Positions 1-12,792 of a stretch of 64,000 nucleotides of DNA are shown here, piece by piece. Made by a program: the position numbers and the translations under genes. The notes under the pieces were generated by a model that was given only the letters and a program-made list of their open reading frames with translations, ran no database searches and was not told the DNA's origin. Position 1 is the stretch's first letter; every line of letters starts with the position of its first letter. Origin of the DNA: Moniliella sp. 'wahieum' (lineage: Eukaryota; Basidiomycota; Moniliellomycetes; Moniliellales; Moniliellaceae); NCBI GenBank assembly GCA_003971905.1, contig RSEE01000054.1, forward strand, positions 310,001 through 374,000, written 5' to 3'.

Positions 1-1910
1 TCATTTTAAACGCCCGCAAAGACCTTCGGGAGTCTTGCAACCCCGCGGGGTCGCGAGCAGCACACACTGCCCTCATGCCTAACCCCCATCCTCCGCTGTA
101 TGTGAGACACAGGCTAAAACAGGATACTTGGGTTTTTGGGCTGGATGCATGATATATGCTTTTCTACCTGTGACGGGCTCCTTGCCGGATCGGACCCCGA
201 GCACTCTGGCGAGCTCCCCCCTGCCGCTTCCGCCTCCGACGATGTGGCTGCCCTGGTCGATGACTAGGAGGGTACCAGCGAGCATGATCACCCCAGCTAC
301 AACAACAAGCAGCTTGTTTCTTTTTGGCCCGTGCGGTTCATCCTCGGTGAGTCCAACAAAAGGCTCAGCACCTCTATACAGCGGAGGCTGTGGCCCAGGC
401 GTTTCAACAGCAGGTGATGATCTGCACTCTGCTTCGACCGCTTCCCTCTATCCCCTCGCATCTGTCCCATTTGCCCGAACTCGCCATCATGAGCCCCAAT
501 GCGTCCTCGGCCATATGCCACAGTCGAACACACTGAGACCGATGTGTATCCCGGGGTATGTTGACTATTCTTCTCTGGTCCTTCTGTGACATTTTGGTCG
601 TTAGACAAGAAAACTGACCTGTTTCCCTTCCCCTCCGCACAGATTCATGACACGGACGGGGGAGATGTCAGTGCCACGCCACGTCACACCTTTGGCATCT
701 GCGACGACTGAGGCCGGGGTCGAGTCGACCGAATCGACTCCGTGCCCTGTGGTACCACCGGGACTCCTTCCACATTACCACCACCGCAGCCGCAGGTTCT
801 TTTCCCGCCCCCGACTCCGACCGGCTTTTCGTTCTCTGACGAGGATGATGGAGAGGACCAGGGGACTCGTACCTCCCCCGTTCCAACAACACGCTGCACA
901 CACAACCGCTCCCCATACCTGAACCCAAGTGGAAGGCGAAGTTCAAGACTACCTTGTGCCGCGAGCAGGTGAAGGTGCTCGGGGAAGGCTTTCTTTTCCA
1001 GCCACGGAGACCCAACAGGAACATAATCAGAGGGCCCGGGCACAGCGGAAGCGTACCGCCAAGTTCAATATGCTGACCTTGAGGCGCTCCTCGATCGGTT
1101 TGAACAACATCCCCAAAACAATTTGGAGCTAAAGAGTGGACGACAACTCATCCTCTTCGTCCTATTCGTTCTCCCTATTCTCCTCTGAATCTGCAGAGGA
1201 GTGGGATGGGGATAAGTGCGGAATACTCGGAGCCCAATGAGTTGGGGGTGCAGGACCTGATCAACATGGGGGCGCCATGGTTTGACGCACTTCTGCCGTC
1301 CGCGACGCATCCATCCTGAAAAAGGTCACACCGATTAACATGTTCTTTGAGGTATATGGCCAACATGTTTTCGCTCTCTTCCTTCTCAACCAATGGCATC
1401 TGGCGACGGTCAATCTCCACTCAATAATTAATCACCACCGCCATACAATAACCACGGTTACCGGTTAGGATGCATTTTAGCGATTTTCTCGATTATCGAT
1501 CCTCGATTACTGAAGAGAGCCTCATGGCCCAGTCATCTTGGCCTCCAGTTTACTCTCCTCCATCCACATCACAGGGTATCTTGGTATGAGTTCTCATACT
1601 TTCTACCAGCTTTTTCCGCCTTACTGAGGCACTCATTGACGAACCCAGAATCCCAATGTCATACGCAAAATTGATCCGCCGTGCATCTTTATATATTAGT
1701 CACCCCGCGTGTCTTCCCCGAGCGGCTTCTGTTGGACCGAATTCGCCTTTCAGCCACATCGCTTCAGGCAAGTTGTGCTCTGATTCTGGGATGGTCTCCA
1801 GGACGGGTAGTCTTCGTAGAGGTCCTCTCATTTTTCGCTCGCAAGTCGGGAGGTCTTCAGTATGATCGGGTTTGTCAATTGTATGGTTGGGTTCTCGTCG
1901 CTCCGTGACG
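1..1910 (+). pseudogene. Decayed or frame-broken coding region, unrecognised
   Basis: No complete gene can be drawn, but plus-strand pieces read like real protein rather than random translation. Around 925-1070 there is a basic segment beginning PKWKAKFKTTLCREQ and continuing VLGEGFLFQPRRPNR. At 1050-1195 a second frame gives YADLEALLDRFEQHPQ followed by a hydrophobic run (LILFVLFVLPILL), possibly a membrane helix. At 1215-1320 a third frame gives EPNELGVQDLINMGAPW. The pieces follow each other in order in different frames, the pattern seen in the recognised host genes further right. I do not recognise the family. Bases 1-600 contain only short frames with no convincing composition. The region could be a membrane-associated protein gene with frame errors and introns, or a pseudogene. 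The strand is moderately supported and the limits are guesses. Confidence 0.3.
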
Positions 1911-4900
1911 GGCGCGTGGCCGATTGACAGGGATGTAGTAAACCTTACCGGCCTTACCAGCCGTACCGGCCACCCTGTTCTCCCCTTTTTTGCCTCGTGA
2001 GGAGCTGGTGGGCGGTTAGACCGTAGCCCATCACCTATACTGCATTATGGGTCTCCCGAGATGAGGAAACAGGAACTGTGAGCCACCCCTCATCAGTGCA
2101 TAATACTAAACCTATTACAAGTAACTCTCTAATAGGTTCCAATGTCATTTGGCATCAAAGAAGCTAAGGCATGGCACGCACTACACTCTCTTCAATACGG
2201 AGCTCACACACGAGAAGTGTGAAATGTGAAGAGCGCGCAAGAGTGTTGCAGTATGAAGTTGGAGTAACTTGGAGTTGATCGCGCTGATCGTTGATCGGGG
2301 GTTGTGCATTATATGCTGGGGTGGCGTCGAGGGTGGCTAGCCACACCGCTTGGGGCCAGGGGAAACAAGGGGACTGAGAAATGAGGGGGAGGTCTCTGCC
2401 CTTCAACGCGTCCACATGCATGCTATACACCAAGAGAGAGGCCTCTGCTGCTACATCAACATGGAAAACACGCATCAGCGCATCAACCTACTCTCTTCTG
2501 GAGGCCCAGAACATTTCTTGTGAAACACAGGAGTCAGCACATGTACTGCTATCAAAGCATTTTGACAACTAGCAACACGGATGGAAGAGTACCATGCCTG
2601 GCATCATGATGAGTTCATCTCATCGAATTTATGTCCAACACGTTTCCTACTTTAGCAGCATCATACCAATAGCCTACTAAGAGGTACAACACGCAGGGAA
2701 CATGAACGTCGTGAACGCGCAGGGAACGAACATGTGGCAATTATACTCAGTATGCAAACGTATAGGAATCAGACCGCGTGTAAGTTAGGCCTTTCTTTCT
2801 ATATTTTCAGCCTCGATGGTCGATGGGTATATAAAGATACAGTCCCTGAGCTCCACAAGTATGTTGGGACGGTGCGGTCATGTGAGATTGAGCAGGGCTT
2901 AACACATAATGGTGACTAAGTGAGCACTCAGTACGGGAACTAGTTGCCTTTTTTTGTGCGGTGGGATACTCGATACAGTCACAATTCCGGGGGTCTCACA
3001 CGCATGGCTCTCACAACCACAAAGCAAAAAATGTATCTGTTACAGGCCAGAGAGCAGGCAGTTGATGGTGTATCGCGCATTGCACATGAGCTGCAAAGGC
3101 TAGAGATATTTCTACCCTCCAGGAAGGAATATTGGAAGGAATGAACCGGAAGGTTCCGGGGTTGAGCTACCGACGCCACTATACACCACGGTGTGTGCGT
3201 CACAGTATCTAACAGGAGAGATGGAGATGGGGAAGGGATGATCGTATTCATCGAGTGGAAAGAGGGCGATGAGGTAGTATATATGCCTCAGAGAAGAAGA
3301 GAACGCGCGACCTGAACCACACGGAGGAAGAAGGGGAGCATAGTCAAAGGGCAAAGCAGGGTCTAGAACAAATCAGGGGCCGGTCAACTTGGTGATCAAA
3401 CGGTGATCAGTGGGTCTGATCTCGACAGTATCGTTGCCAATTCCTCTCTCGATACTGATGACGCGAATGACGGATTTCGATTATGCAGATGATGTCGATG
3501 GTGTCTCGATGACAAAGCGGCTCACAAAGGCGAAGGTGGGGGAAACAGAGACGAAAAAAGCAAGAGACCTCTGCGTGCAATGCGGTCTTTTAGGCCTTAT
3601 AAGTTCCGCATTAATGTTCAGATTCGATTGTCACATATCATCTCATCAATTCACCGCCCTCGTTACTATGACGATGACGGGATGGTTTATTGCAGATGAT
3701 TACAATCTCCGTACGTGACACGTTCTCACGACTGTGAGTTACTGTGCGGTCAAGAAAATAAAACGCGCTTAGAAGACAGTCTAGATGCCACCCACACTCT
3801 TTCCGCGAAAGCCGAAGCCGGGATTCGCCAAGTATATCAAAAACAGTCATAGGTTTATACGACCGTCGCAGCACTCAGCAGGACCGTACATATATCAGCT
3901 GGATCACCACAACACCATTTGTATAACTGTGCTGTGGGGGATTTCCTTTCTGGGGGACGTATAATAGCGTGTATCCCGACAAGGAGATTAAATCCCTTTC
4001 ATGCATACCCTGCTCTCAAAGGATTCACACTTCAGGGCCTCAGGCAGGCCTGAGCGCCTCAATGGGAGAGCATCAGTAGAGCCGTACGCTGTATAGTACT
4101 TCAAAAGTTTCCACAGCTAGAAGCTTCAAGCTTCAAGCCTCAAGCCGGCCTCAACTACATGCTACACATTGTGCTGAAGCGCTGATATCAGCCCTCAGGC
4201 TGAGGTGCATGTATATGATCGTTGTCAACTCTATTCTCAGACCAACATGATTGCGCCTTGCCTTTTTGTATGGTGAGTATACTGAATGCTTTTTTGATGA
4301 CGGTGGTCAGTATATATACTGTTGACCACCTGTGGTCTAGAGCCCATCGGCCTTCAGTGACACGTGGCCCGATGCACACAGTGCACCGGGGCAGTGAGTT
4401 CCGGACCTTCCACGGGTTTCCACTGGCCTCCAGGCCAGGAGCCTATCAAGGTCCATAGCTCTAGCTCTCCTTAGCTCTCAAATGCCATCTCCATCCACCA
4501 TCGCCAGCATCGCTAGCTAGGCCTGTGACATATACTCATCGTACTCTCGTACCCCCATCAGTGGCGCAACTTCGAAGACATATATTCTTCCTCGGAAGTC
4601 AATGTACTCATTCATTGGCACCAGAGATATCATCTCAATTAATCATCGAATGGTGCTCGGCGGTCTATATATATAACAGAGTGTGGCGCCACACTGGTGT
4701 AGTGGCGCCGGTAGCCCAAGCCCCGGTCCTTCCTTTCAATATTTCGTCTTGGAGGACAGAAATATTCTCAGTAGCCTCGGTTCCTTTACCGAGAGGAGTG
4801 CCTTGTTCAGAGTTCCCCCATGCGCCCACAACCCTACGCGCCTGTACTTGGACCAGTGGTGTTCAGCCTATTTTATACCCGCGGTAGAGAAAGTTGCCCG

Positions 4901-6214
4901 ATGCCCATACAGTAGAGTCAACTACTGCGCAACTGTTGGAACCCGCACTTCACTTTTCTGGTATGTAACGTACACGTAACGCCCAACGGACCTAGGGCCT
5001 ACTGCCTGTGTATTATATACTCGTGTTAATCATTAATCGAATTAATCACCCCGCTCCTCTCCCGCCCCCCCTGTCTGTCGCCAAGACACGCAGTCCTGGC
5101 ATGGTTGATTCGATGACGCTCTGTTTTCAATGTGTGCGCTTGGTAGTGCTGAAGTACTCACTATACAAATAGTATGGATCGAGCCGCAACAGGCCGCAAC
5201 AGGAGGTGCATCGGGCCAAGCGGCGAAATTTGCTCAGTTTTCTCGTGGCGCGTGGTGGCGGCACGGCAATTGGGGCGCGCAAGATTGATTAAGATTAATC
5301 AAGCCCCATTCTGCATCCCCCACCCCCCCATCAGGCCCCTGCCTCAGGCCTCACATGCTCACATGCGCAGCTCACGGCAATCTCCCTGCAACTCTCCTTT
5401 ATTTGGCCCTGAAGGGTGAGTCTCACCGGGCGCTGAACGGCAACCGAGCCCGGAGCAACCGAGAGGGGTGCATCGGCCACTCCATATGTGCTCCTTTGAA
5501 AATATATATGCACACAATCGCCATTAATGGAATGATTACTGATTACCTTCATCAGCTTATCACCGTCCAAGTCGCTTCGCACCATGCTGTGTCTGTGCGG
5601 AGAGTGTGGACCAGGAGGTGGGGAAAGCCTATGTGTGGGGGCAACGAGCTGGCAATGGCGCGATAGGCAAAGCCGGAACGATGTTTACTGGGGCATGGTC
5701 TGGCATGTGGTGGCGCATGGATAGGAGGGCGGAGATTTTGAGCTAGAATTCGCTGTGTCAAAACCACACAAAACCGCGCTTTACTATGGGCAAAGAGAGG
5801 GGTTGGGGATAGCGGCGTGCCTCCAGGGTGCCTAGAACGCACCTACGGTACCTAGCACCCCACTGGCCACCATACGGCACGGAAACACAGCCCCCAGAGG
5901 GCGTCCATAGAACACAGAGCACCACAACGGGCAACCACACTCTCTGGCCGCAGCACATGTGGCACCGGTGTTTTCTCCTTTGGCCACCCGCGCTCGGTAA
6001 TAGGCACCACAACGCACCGAGCTGTTTCCGGCGTCAGGTTCAGGCGCTCAGTGCGTCAGCGCGTCAGCACTGGCTGAAGCCCCAGGGCCTCAGGGCCCCA
6101 GACCCCCAGCGAAGACTTGATTTCTCCCTCTGTGGCTGTTCAACGTGTTCAACGTTGGGTTCAACGTTCTCCCCGCGGCTCCCATGTGTCCCAGCTCCGA
6201 ATCATTGATTAATC

Positions 6215-6330
6215 ACTGAATCACCCTGATCGATGATGGCTGATCGATGAGATCGATGATCGATGATCCTCGATGCTCGATAGTCGGCAGTTACTAGTTA
6301 CTAGTTACCTAGTTCCCGGTTCCCGATTAT
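6215..6330. repeat. Degenerate GATCGATGA-type short repeat
   Basis: Overlapping copies of a nonamer close to GATCGATGA recur between about 6225 and 6290. They are followed by TTACTAGTTACTAG- and GTTCCCGGTTCCCG-like doublets to about 6330. These are imperfect, low-order tandem repeats without coding potential. Confidence 0.5.
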
Positions 6331-7055
6331 CGATTACCGTAGCCAATTGACCAGTTGATCACACTTCCAGCACATGCACCGACCTCCCCCTCTTTCTCTC
6401 GTCCGCTTCCATTTTATTTCTTTGGAGAGCAAGTCACGAGTCACGCATCCCGAATCGGCGTAATCGATAGATATTTTTCCCTCCCGAGTGCAACGAGGGA
6501 TGGCCGATGGCCGATGACTTTGATGGCTCGATGACTCGATATCCGATGGACGCCCGGGCAGGCCAGGCGGGCGAGCGCACCCCGATGCACCCTGTTTGGG
6601 CTGGATCCCCCGTCCTGAAACCCTCAGCCTCATGCAGGTGTGGGAAGCAGCGCTGAATTGGGCGCAGAGAACGGGAAGAAGCCTCGCGGCTTCAAGTTTC
6701 AAATTCCAACAGGAACATCTCATGATCTCATGCTGCAGCACACCGGCCCTGCTGGCTACGGGAAGCACTGAAGCTGAAGCCAGTTGACGCTGACGCTGGA
6801 AGCTTGATGCCTTGGCTTCACTTGCTTCTGCGCTTCGCTTCAGCCGCTCCACGCGTCGCCTTCAGCAAAAGCATCACACGCAAGCGGGCTGGCTTGCCGC
6901 TTGCAGGCGGTTCGGGCCGTAGTAGCACGTTGCAGCACCCCCTCAGCGCTTAGCCTCAGCTCAGCCGCCCCCCTGGTGTGGATGGCCATGTTTGGATGAT
7001 GTCGATGATGCAGCTGCGTGGTGTGCAGTGTTTATAAAAAGTCAACTAGCTCCCC

Positions 7056-7200
7056 AGTCACTCGTCGCAGTCACTCCAGTCACCCCGTCACTATAGTAGG
7101 CTAGTCCCAGTCACTAGTCACTTGGCTAGTCAGCGTCAGCGCAGCCAACATTCAGTTCAACGTTCATCCCAACGCTCAGCCGCTCAGCCGCTCAGCCGCT
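7056..7200. repeat. Short tandem repeats upstream of the cyclin gene
   Basis: From 7056 to about 7135 the hexamer GTCACT (or AGTCAC) recurs at irregular spacing. From 7174 to 7200 the octamer CTCAGCCG is repeated three times in tandem. Both lie within 600 bp upstream of the cyclin start and could be simple-sequence promoter DNA. No factor-binding role is shown. Confidence 0.5.
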
Positions 7201-7642
7201 CCCTGCCGCTCCCCAGCAAGCGCATGCCGTCCTTTGTGAATCTGACCAAGCGCACACCCGACTCACTTACGTAGATCAGACAACCCTTTCGCTCCACTTG
7301 CCCGCCACCTCCCCCGCCACCATTTCCAAGACGTGGTATGCAGGCAGGAACGCCCGACGGTGTGGTGATGAATGATTCACGGCAACAATCAACTCTCAGA
7401 TCTCAACGCTTTCAAGCTTCAACCCTGCCCCCCGCGCCTGGCCTCACCTGGCCACGCCCGGCGCCTCCTTGGCGGGGGCTGGGTCTGTTTCTTATTTTTT
7501 TCACCCCCACCCACAGGACCTAGTTGGCCTCTTCCCTTCTCCCCGTCCCCCCACCACACTCCACCTGCCTCCTCCCAGCGTCTGCGCGCCCGTGGCTACC
7601 GTTGACATTGGCTGAGAGCACATTTATATTCATCCCACCACC

Positions 7643-9050
7643 ATGTCCCGCCTCGCCCCTTCTGCTCACTTACCCCCTCCCGCCACGGTGCTCAGGTCCA
7701 AGCGCAAGGCATCTCCCTTGCATCAGTCTCCCCCTCTCGCCCAGTACTCTCAACCCCTGCACTCTACCTGCACTGCCTATCCACCTGTTGCCCGTCCAAC
7801 CGCGCTCGCCCCACCCCCACCTGAACCGACAGCCAAGCGATCCCGTGCACGACCCACTCGCCCCTCCTACTCGGAACTGGCAAGTGGTTTGCTGAGGTTC
7901 TCTGTTCCCTCTGGTTCTCTTCCCCCCTCCTGAACTGGTCTCTGCCGAACCCACGGCGCCCTATTCCGCTTTGACCCACGGTCTACTTCCGGGTAACACA
8001 TCCCACCACCGCCCTCCTCTTGCGGCCGACTGGACCAGTCGCCGGTTACGTCCCTCTTCTCAATTTATTACGGGGTTAAGAGAGGTGTTTCGCAGCCTGC
8101 GACCCCACAAGACTCGCTGCTCGTCGCTCTGTACGTCCTTACCCGCTTTTTCTTCTTTCACATGATATACTGACCATGAGCTGAATTAGACTCTATGTTC
8201 GTCGCTTTAAGCATCTCCACCCTGATGTGCTCGGAGAGACCGAGTCCGAGTACCGTGTATCCGTGGCTGGGCTGGTGCTGGCCAACAAATTGCTCGAGGA
8301 CCATACCTACACGAGCAAAACGTGGGCAGACATTGTCGCACTCCCAATTAAGCTTGTTACTGCGTGCGAGGCGCAACTGTGGGCCGGCCTAGGCTTTAGA
8401 ATCCATGTTACTCTCCACACCAACTTGCCACGTGGCGAACACATGTGACCCATCTGTTGGCTCAACGTACTTCGGAAATCCAAGCGTCCGAATTGGCTGC
8501 TCAACAGCAAGCGCTCCGGCATGTTTCGCCGGGAGCCACCCCTCCCTTGGCCTTTCTCGCCTCTTCGCCGGCCACTCCACCGTATCCGTTGTGCTCACCG
8601 TTGCGCTACCACCATAAGGCGGTGCCTTTGCCGGGCAATGGTGTCTACTCCTCCACTTCGCCCGAACCCCCCAGGCGCCGACGGGCGATTTCACCTTTAC
8701 ATCGCCAGGCTGCTTGTTAAGGGATGTATCGTGCAGCTTGCTGCCGCCTCCGATGGCCACTTCCTTTTCCAGTCCAATGGACACCATGCCCTCTACGCCC
8801 GAGCCGGACTGAATTCGGCACCGTACGCCTGGGCCATGCCTACATATCCAACCTCTGCATATGCCGAGTCCAAGCGGTTGCCCACCCGGCTAGCACGGCC
8901 GATCCCATTGCTCTACCACCTATGCTTACGCCCCTTTTCCTCCCTCCTGCATACTCTACGGCGCTCGCTGCGCCTTCGCATCTTCCGCCGTACAAGTCCG
9001 TTCCTGGGCCGTTTTCAGCGACCTCGCCAACCCATGCATGGCAGCTTTGA
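7643..9050 (+). CDS. Pho80/PCL-type cyclin-domain protein
   Basis: Cyclins of this type bind and direct a Pho85-like cyclin-dependent kinase. The start at 7643 lies in a strong context (CCACC then ATG). The first about 85 residues are P/S/R-rich. The cyclin box follows: QFITGLREV near 8061, then QPATPQDSLLVAL. An intron runs 8131-8189 (GTACGT..TTAG). The box continues LYVRRFKHLHPDVL, YRVSVAGLVLANKLLED, TYTSKTWADI and LWAGLGFRIHV. The LANKLLED-x-TYT-x-K-TWA pattern is typical of fungal Pcl/Pho80 cyclins. A P/S-rich tail follows (TWRTHVTHLLAQR..), and the last plausible stop is 9048-9050. The frame slips at about 8087, in a T run, and at about 8410; each is mended by one base while similarity continues across it. 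An additional intron between exon 1 and 8050 is likely but not resolved. The family call is secure; the exact Pcl subtype is not. Confidence 0.7.
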
Positions 9051-9490
9051 CTACCAGTCGCCCTATCCGGGTGAAGGTCAGGGTTAACCTTGCTTTCTAT
9101 CTACCTCATAACCCCTCCTCCATCTTGTTCCGTCTCGGCCTGCATCGTCCATGTGTACACTTCAACTTCCCTGCAATTCTCATTCCAACACTATCCCCCA
9201 CCTCAGCTAGCCCCCCTCCCACCTTGCTTGTCCCCTGACGGCCTCCATGCCGTGTCGTTGCTCTTTGGGAACGAAGGTTGAATGGGTTGAATCCATAGGA
9301 AGCGGACGGTGGAGCGAGCGGGATCGGTGTGGTCTATAATAATAGCCTCATGTGGGCGCACAGGAACAGGAGAGGGGGCGAGTGCTGACATAATCTGGGG
9401 GTTCAGGCGTTCCGTTGTTTGGCCTTGCTGCTTGCTGTGGCCCCACTACCCCTATCGATGAAGTGGAGCGCCCCTCGGCCATCGCAGACT
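9051..9490. other. Intergenic, nothing recognised
   Basis: This lies between the 3' end of the cyclin gene (+) and the 3' end of the next minus-strand gene. It is pyrimidine-rich up to about 9235, as expected for a 3' UTR, and has no recognisable element. Confidence 0.4.
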
Positions 9491-10083
9491 TTAAGGCAGG
9501 GGTTGTAGCCCATCGTCACGATTACTTGGGGCGCGGCGCGTGGGCTGGATATCAAGCAACTTCAACGGGTGGCCTTTTAGATGATGTACCAAACCACATC
9601 TGAACGACTTTTCGTGCACCGTGTGTCGGTCGAACTGGGCGTGCGGGCAGCCGTGGAAAGGTGAAAGTGTGATGCCATCCTCATCCCTCTCAATAAGAAC
9701 GTTATCCACATCACTGTCCCATCTGAAGTGCAGGCTTCGTCGACCAATTCGGTGTGAAGGTACCAGAAGGCGAGGTCCATGTGTATTACTCGGGTCCGTG
9801 GCACAGGTCTCGCCCGTCTCGAGTCGCACCCCAGGAAACAAAATGAATCCAATGTCGGCGCCTAACCCACGCTTCAATTGCTCATCGACTCCAACAATCT
9901 GGGCACATCGCATATGCCATTCTGATGCTTAACACGATCTTCTTCGCGGCGACGCAAGCTGTATTTGAAGCTGACCATGGGGTACTCGGTGTTCTTGGGC
10001 GCGACTCGGTGCTGTAGAAGAAATGCATTTGTATTTTTCCCCATGTATGTGCTTTGCATTGCCATCCATATGAAGGACCCCAT
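9491..10083 (-). CDS. Unrecognised protein downstream of the GH85 gene
   Basis: The minus strand carries two adjoining open frames with good protein-like composition. The first starts at 10083 (MGSFIWMAMQS) and runs through RVAPKNTEYPMVSFKYS. It then switches frame near 9905 into MRCAQIVGVDEQLKRGL, LHFRWDSDVDNVL, LSPFHGCPHAQFDRH and VHHLKGHPLKLLDIQPT, with a stop at 9491. Clusters of His and Cys (CPHAQFDRHTVHEK, HHLKGHP) could be a metal-binding or catalytic module, but I do not recognise a family. The apparent start is only 12 bases beyond the GH85 stop on the same strand. That is unusually tight for separate fungal genes, so this may be a C-terminal extension of the same transcript, or the true start may lie elsewhere. 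The single frame change is of the same kind as in neighbouring genes. Confidence 0.35.
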
Positions 10084-10095
10084 CCTAGCGCATTC

Positions 10096-12434
10096 CTACT
10101 TCATTAGCCAAGAGGCTGAACCACCACCGACTACCAGCCATTGATGCGGCAACTGGATCTGGGACCGTCCCGTGCCATCGTCAAACGTGGCGGAACCGAG
10201 CCATTCGCCAGGTTGGCTGCCATCCGACTCGGTCGCCGCAAACACTTCATAGAATGGAGTCCAGGGAGCAAAGTCAGGCCATTCGGCCAAGCCCTTCTGG
10301 TTGACCTGGACCACCCGATTCTCGTCCAGGGCCGAGCTGGGTGCAACGAGCGCCACAGCGCCCACCGTGATATCGACCGACTTGGTCTGCCCCCCCTTGC
10401 GCTGCACGTGAATCCCCAACTGCGCCACAGGTCCGACCAGAGCCGTCAAGTCCATCTGACCTTCACTCCGAACCCAATCTGACCCAAGGAGCGTCGAGGT
10501 GGACTCGGCGACTGGCTTGTCATTCATGCTCGGAACCAGCGTCACATCTTCGGATGACTTGAACACGCAGACGAGCTTGACCAGGGTAGGGTGATTTGCT
10601 ATGGCGAGATGGATCAAGGGGACAAAGGCAGCGGTGGTTGGGTCCTGGAAGGTGACGGCCAACTTGATGGCCAAATTGCCCGCCCACACTTCCAGCACCT
10701 CCTCCTGCACAGATACCGTGGCGCCCCGGAGCAAAAGTCCGACTGGGACCGAACATTCGGCCACAGCGCTTCGGGCTGAGGCATGGTTGCCCCGACATCC
10801 GTGTATCCGGCAGCTCCCTTTTCTGGGACGGGACCGGCGGCGATGGCCAGAACGGTGCGGCCCCGCACAGCCCATCGTGTTCCGGATCCTCGCGCAAACG
10901 AGGTGTAAAATCCGCGCGAAGCGCAGACGGGGACGGGATGGGGAGGAGGAAGTAGTAGGCCAAAGGTGCCGGTCCTTCCCCCGGTCTTGTCGCGCTCCAG
11001 AAGCCGGTGCGTGGTACCCCTGGGCAGGATGGCCGCGCCAAAATTTGACATCTTCTTCCCACCAGGCATCCCAAGACCGACCCTCTCGCCCAGGTTCCTC
11101 GTGCTCCCACGTCCAACCGGGCGCGAACAGGGCAACACTGAGACCGGAGGAGAGAGCGGTCGAGGCGAGGCCCTTGCCGAACCGATGGGGCATCACCATA
11201 TCCAAACTCTTGTACGTCTCGTGTCCGCCATAGCAGTTGCGTCCACACATCAATGCCAGTAAAGATCTGATTGCGAGGACGTTGACTGCCCAGCATTGAT
11301 GAGCGAACACAGCAGCGCCGGATGGAATCCGCCTTCTTCCGGCGTGCCATCGTACGGGGCGAAGGCAGGGCAGTGCACCTGGTACGGCAGGTAGTAGGTG
11401 GGACTAGCCCACGTATAATTGGTAAAGATGCTGTCGGCAGCCTGGAAGAAGGCTGGTTGAGGTTGGTGAGCGCATCCTGCCATTGAAGCAGTCCTTCCGA
11501 ATAGGTCACCGAGTCATACCAGCTGACGTGCCAGCTACGTTTGGGGCCCGGCCGCGTTCCCGCATCGACTTGCTTGTTGTAGGCTTCGACGCGCTCTTGC
11601 CCGGAACTGCGCAAATAGCTGACCCATGCTCGGAGGCGGCGTGCATTGCGCCTGCGTTCGCGCGCGCGCACAGCAGTATGCACCCAGCTTGGCCACTGCT
11701 CGGCGCTGCACTGGAACCCGAGCTCAAGGGGTAGTTCAATGTTGACCAACCAGCCATCCAGGCCACGCTCAATGGCCAGGGAAATCAGCACATCGGCGTA
11801 AAAGGGAGACACAAGGTCGTTCCCTTCGCCTCCGCCGGGCAAGGGCAAGTACTCGTCGTCAGGCCCACGCAGCAGTTGCGAAAGACCTGGGATGGCTTCC
11901 TTCCACTCAAAGATACTGTGTCAAGTCGCCGCGTTAGACGGGACGAGACGAGGGGCAGGGCAGGGTCAGAATACATACATGGTTCCCAAAATCTTCGTCC
12001 CAGCGCGGTGGGCAGCTTGAATCCAGGCCATGGGTGGGGAGGAAATGGTCTTGTGGGAAAAGTATACAAAGTAGTCGGCCAGTTGCCTTGGCATGGACAT
12101 GGTCAGCATCTTTGCGACTAGGATTCAGACAGGGGGCGAGGGAGGCGCACCAGTGCTCAAACGTGTATCCTCGCCGGGTAGGCGTCTCGTTGTACCCGCC
12201 CTGAAAGTCGTGGGCGACCATCAAGAGCGGGCGGTTGGGGTTACCGGGTGGCAGGGTGGAGGCAGCGGGGGTGCGCGCAGCTATGGCCTCCATGCCGGCG
12301 ACACTCAAATGCTGGCGGTGGTGCACAGCACTGGGATCGAGGGCGACCTCGGCCCACTCTCGAGGAGAAGGAGGTCCTCAAAGTAGGGCGGCGCATCAGT
12401 CGGGTCGGGCGGGAGGGAGAAGGAGGCAGGCATG
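10096..12434 (-). CDS. Endo-beta-N-acetylglucosaminidase (ENGase), family GH85
   Basis: GH85 enzymes cleave the chitobiose core of N-glycans, usually in the cytosol, during turnover of misfolded glycoproteins and free glycans. The start at 12434 gives MPASFSLPPDPTD, then APPYFEDLLLLE. Typical GH85 blocks follow in order: LLMVAHDFQGGYNE, EHWQLADYFVYFSH, AAHRAGTKILGT, FEWKEAIPG, GWLVNIELPLE (the catalytic Asn-x-Glu pair, NIE, is at 11735-11743), VSWYDSVTYSEGLLQWQ, AADSIFTNYTW, FTGIDVW and FAPGWTWEHE. Introns run 12087-12151 and 11916-11978, both GT..AG. The C-terminal 250 residues look like the beta-sandwich region of the family, ending at the stop 10096-10098. The frame changes at least five times (about 12360, 11470, 11290, 11250 and 11000-10900). 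Most fit one missing base, so the gene is either a pseudogene or, more likely, damaged by sequence error. It is divergent from NTF2. Confidence 0.85.
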
Positions 12435-12792
12435 GGAGCGGGCGTGGAGCGGGCAGCGGGTAGCGCGTAGCAGCGAGCGTGTTGGCCAGTTGCACGCGTG
12501 GCGTTGCCAGCAGTGGCCAGCGCCTACCAGTGGGGCTGAATATATGCAGGGACGGATCGCCGCGCTGGCTGACATAATACCGACTCAGTTACTACTTACT
12601 GCGCCACCTCCCCCCCCCCTTTCGGTGCAAGCCATCCAAAGTTTCAACGGACACGTGCGCCGCACACGGTCGAACCCTGCCTGTCAGCCGGTCACGTTTT
12701 TTAGCAGTAGGGTTTGCTGCTTCGGTCCTTCGACAAGCCAAGCCCAGCACTCCCGCCGCGCAACAGACCACCACCTCCTCATTTTGCCCACC
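12435..12792. promoter_or_regulatory. Shared divergent promoter region, GH85 / NTF2
   Basis: A 358 bp region separates the starts of the GH85 gene (-) and NTF2 (+), so it must hold both promoters. It contains a C run at about 12609-12618 and an ATATATG-like string near 12540. No specific factor site can be assigned. Confidence 0.5.

Larger units (their letters stand above)
1911..7642. other. Gene-poor, relatively AT-rich stretch
   Basis: I see no gene here on either strand. Open frames are short and their compositions look random, and no conserved motif was recognised. Base composition is visibly richer in A and T than the host blocks. There are many short palindromic or GATC/ATCGAT-rich strings and local direct repeats. 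It could be subtelomeric or centromere-proximal DNA or an old transposon graveyard. Nothing in the sequence decides between these. Confidence 0.45.
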
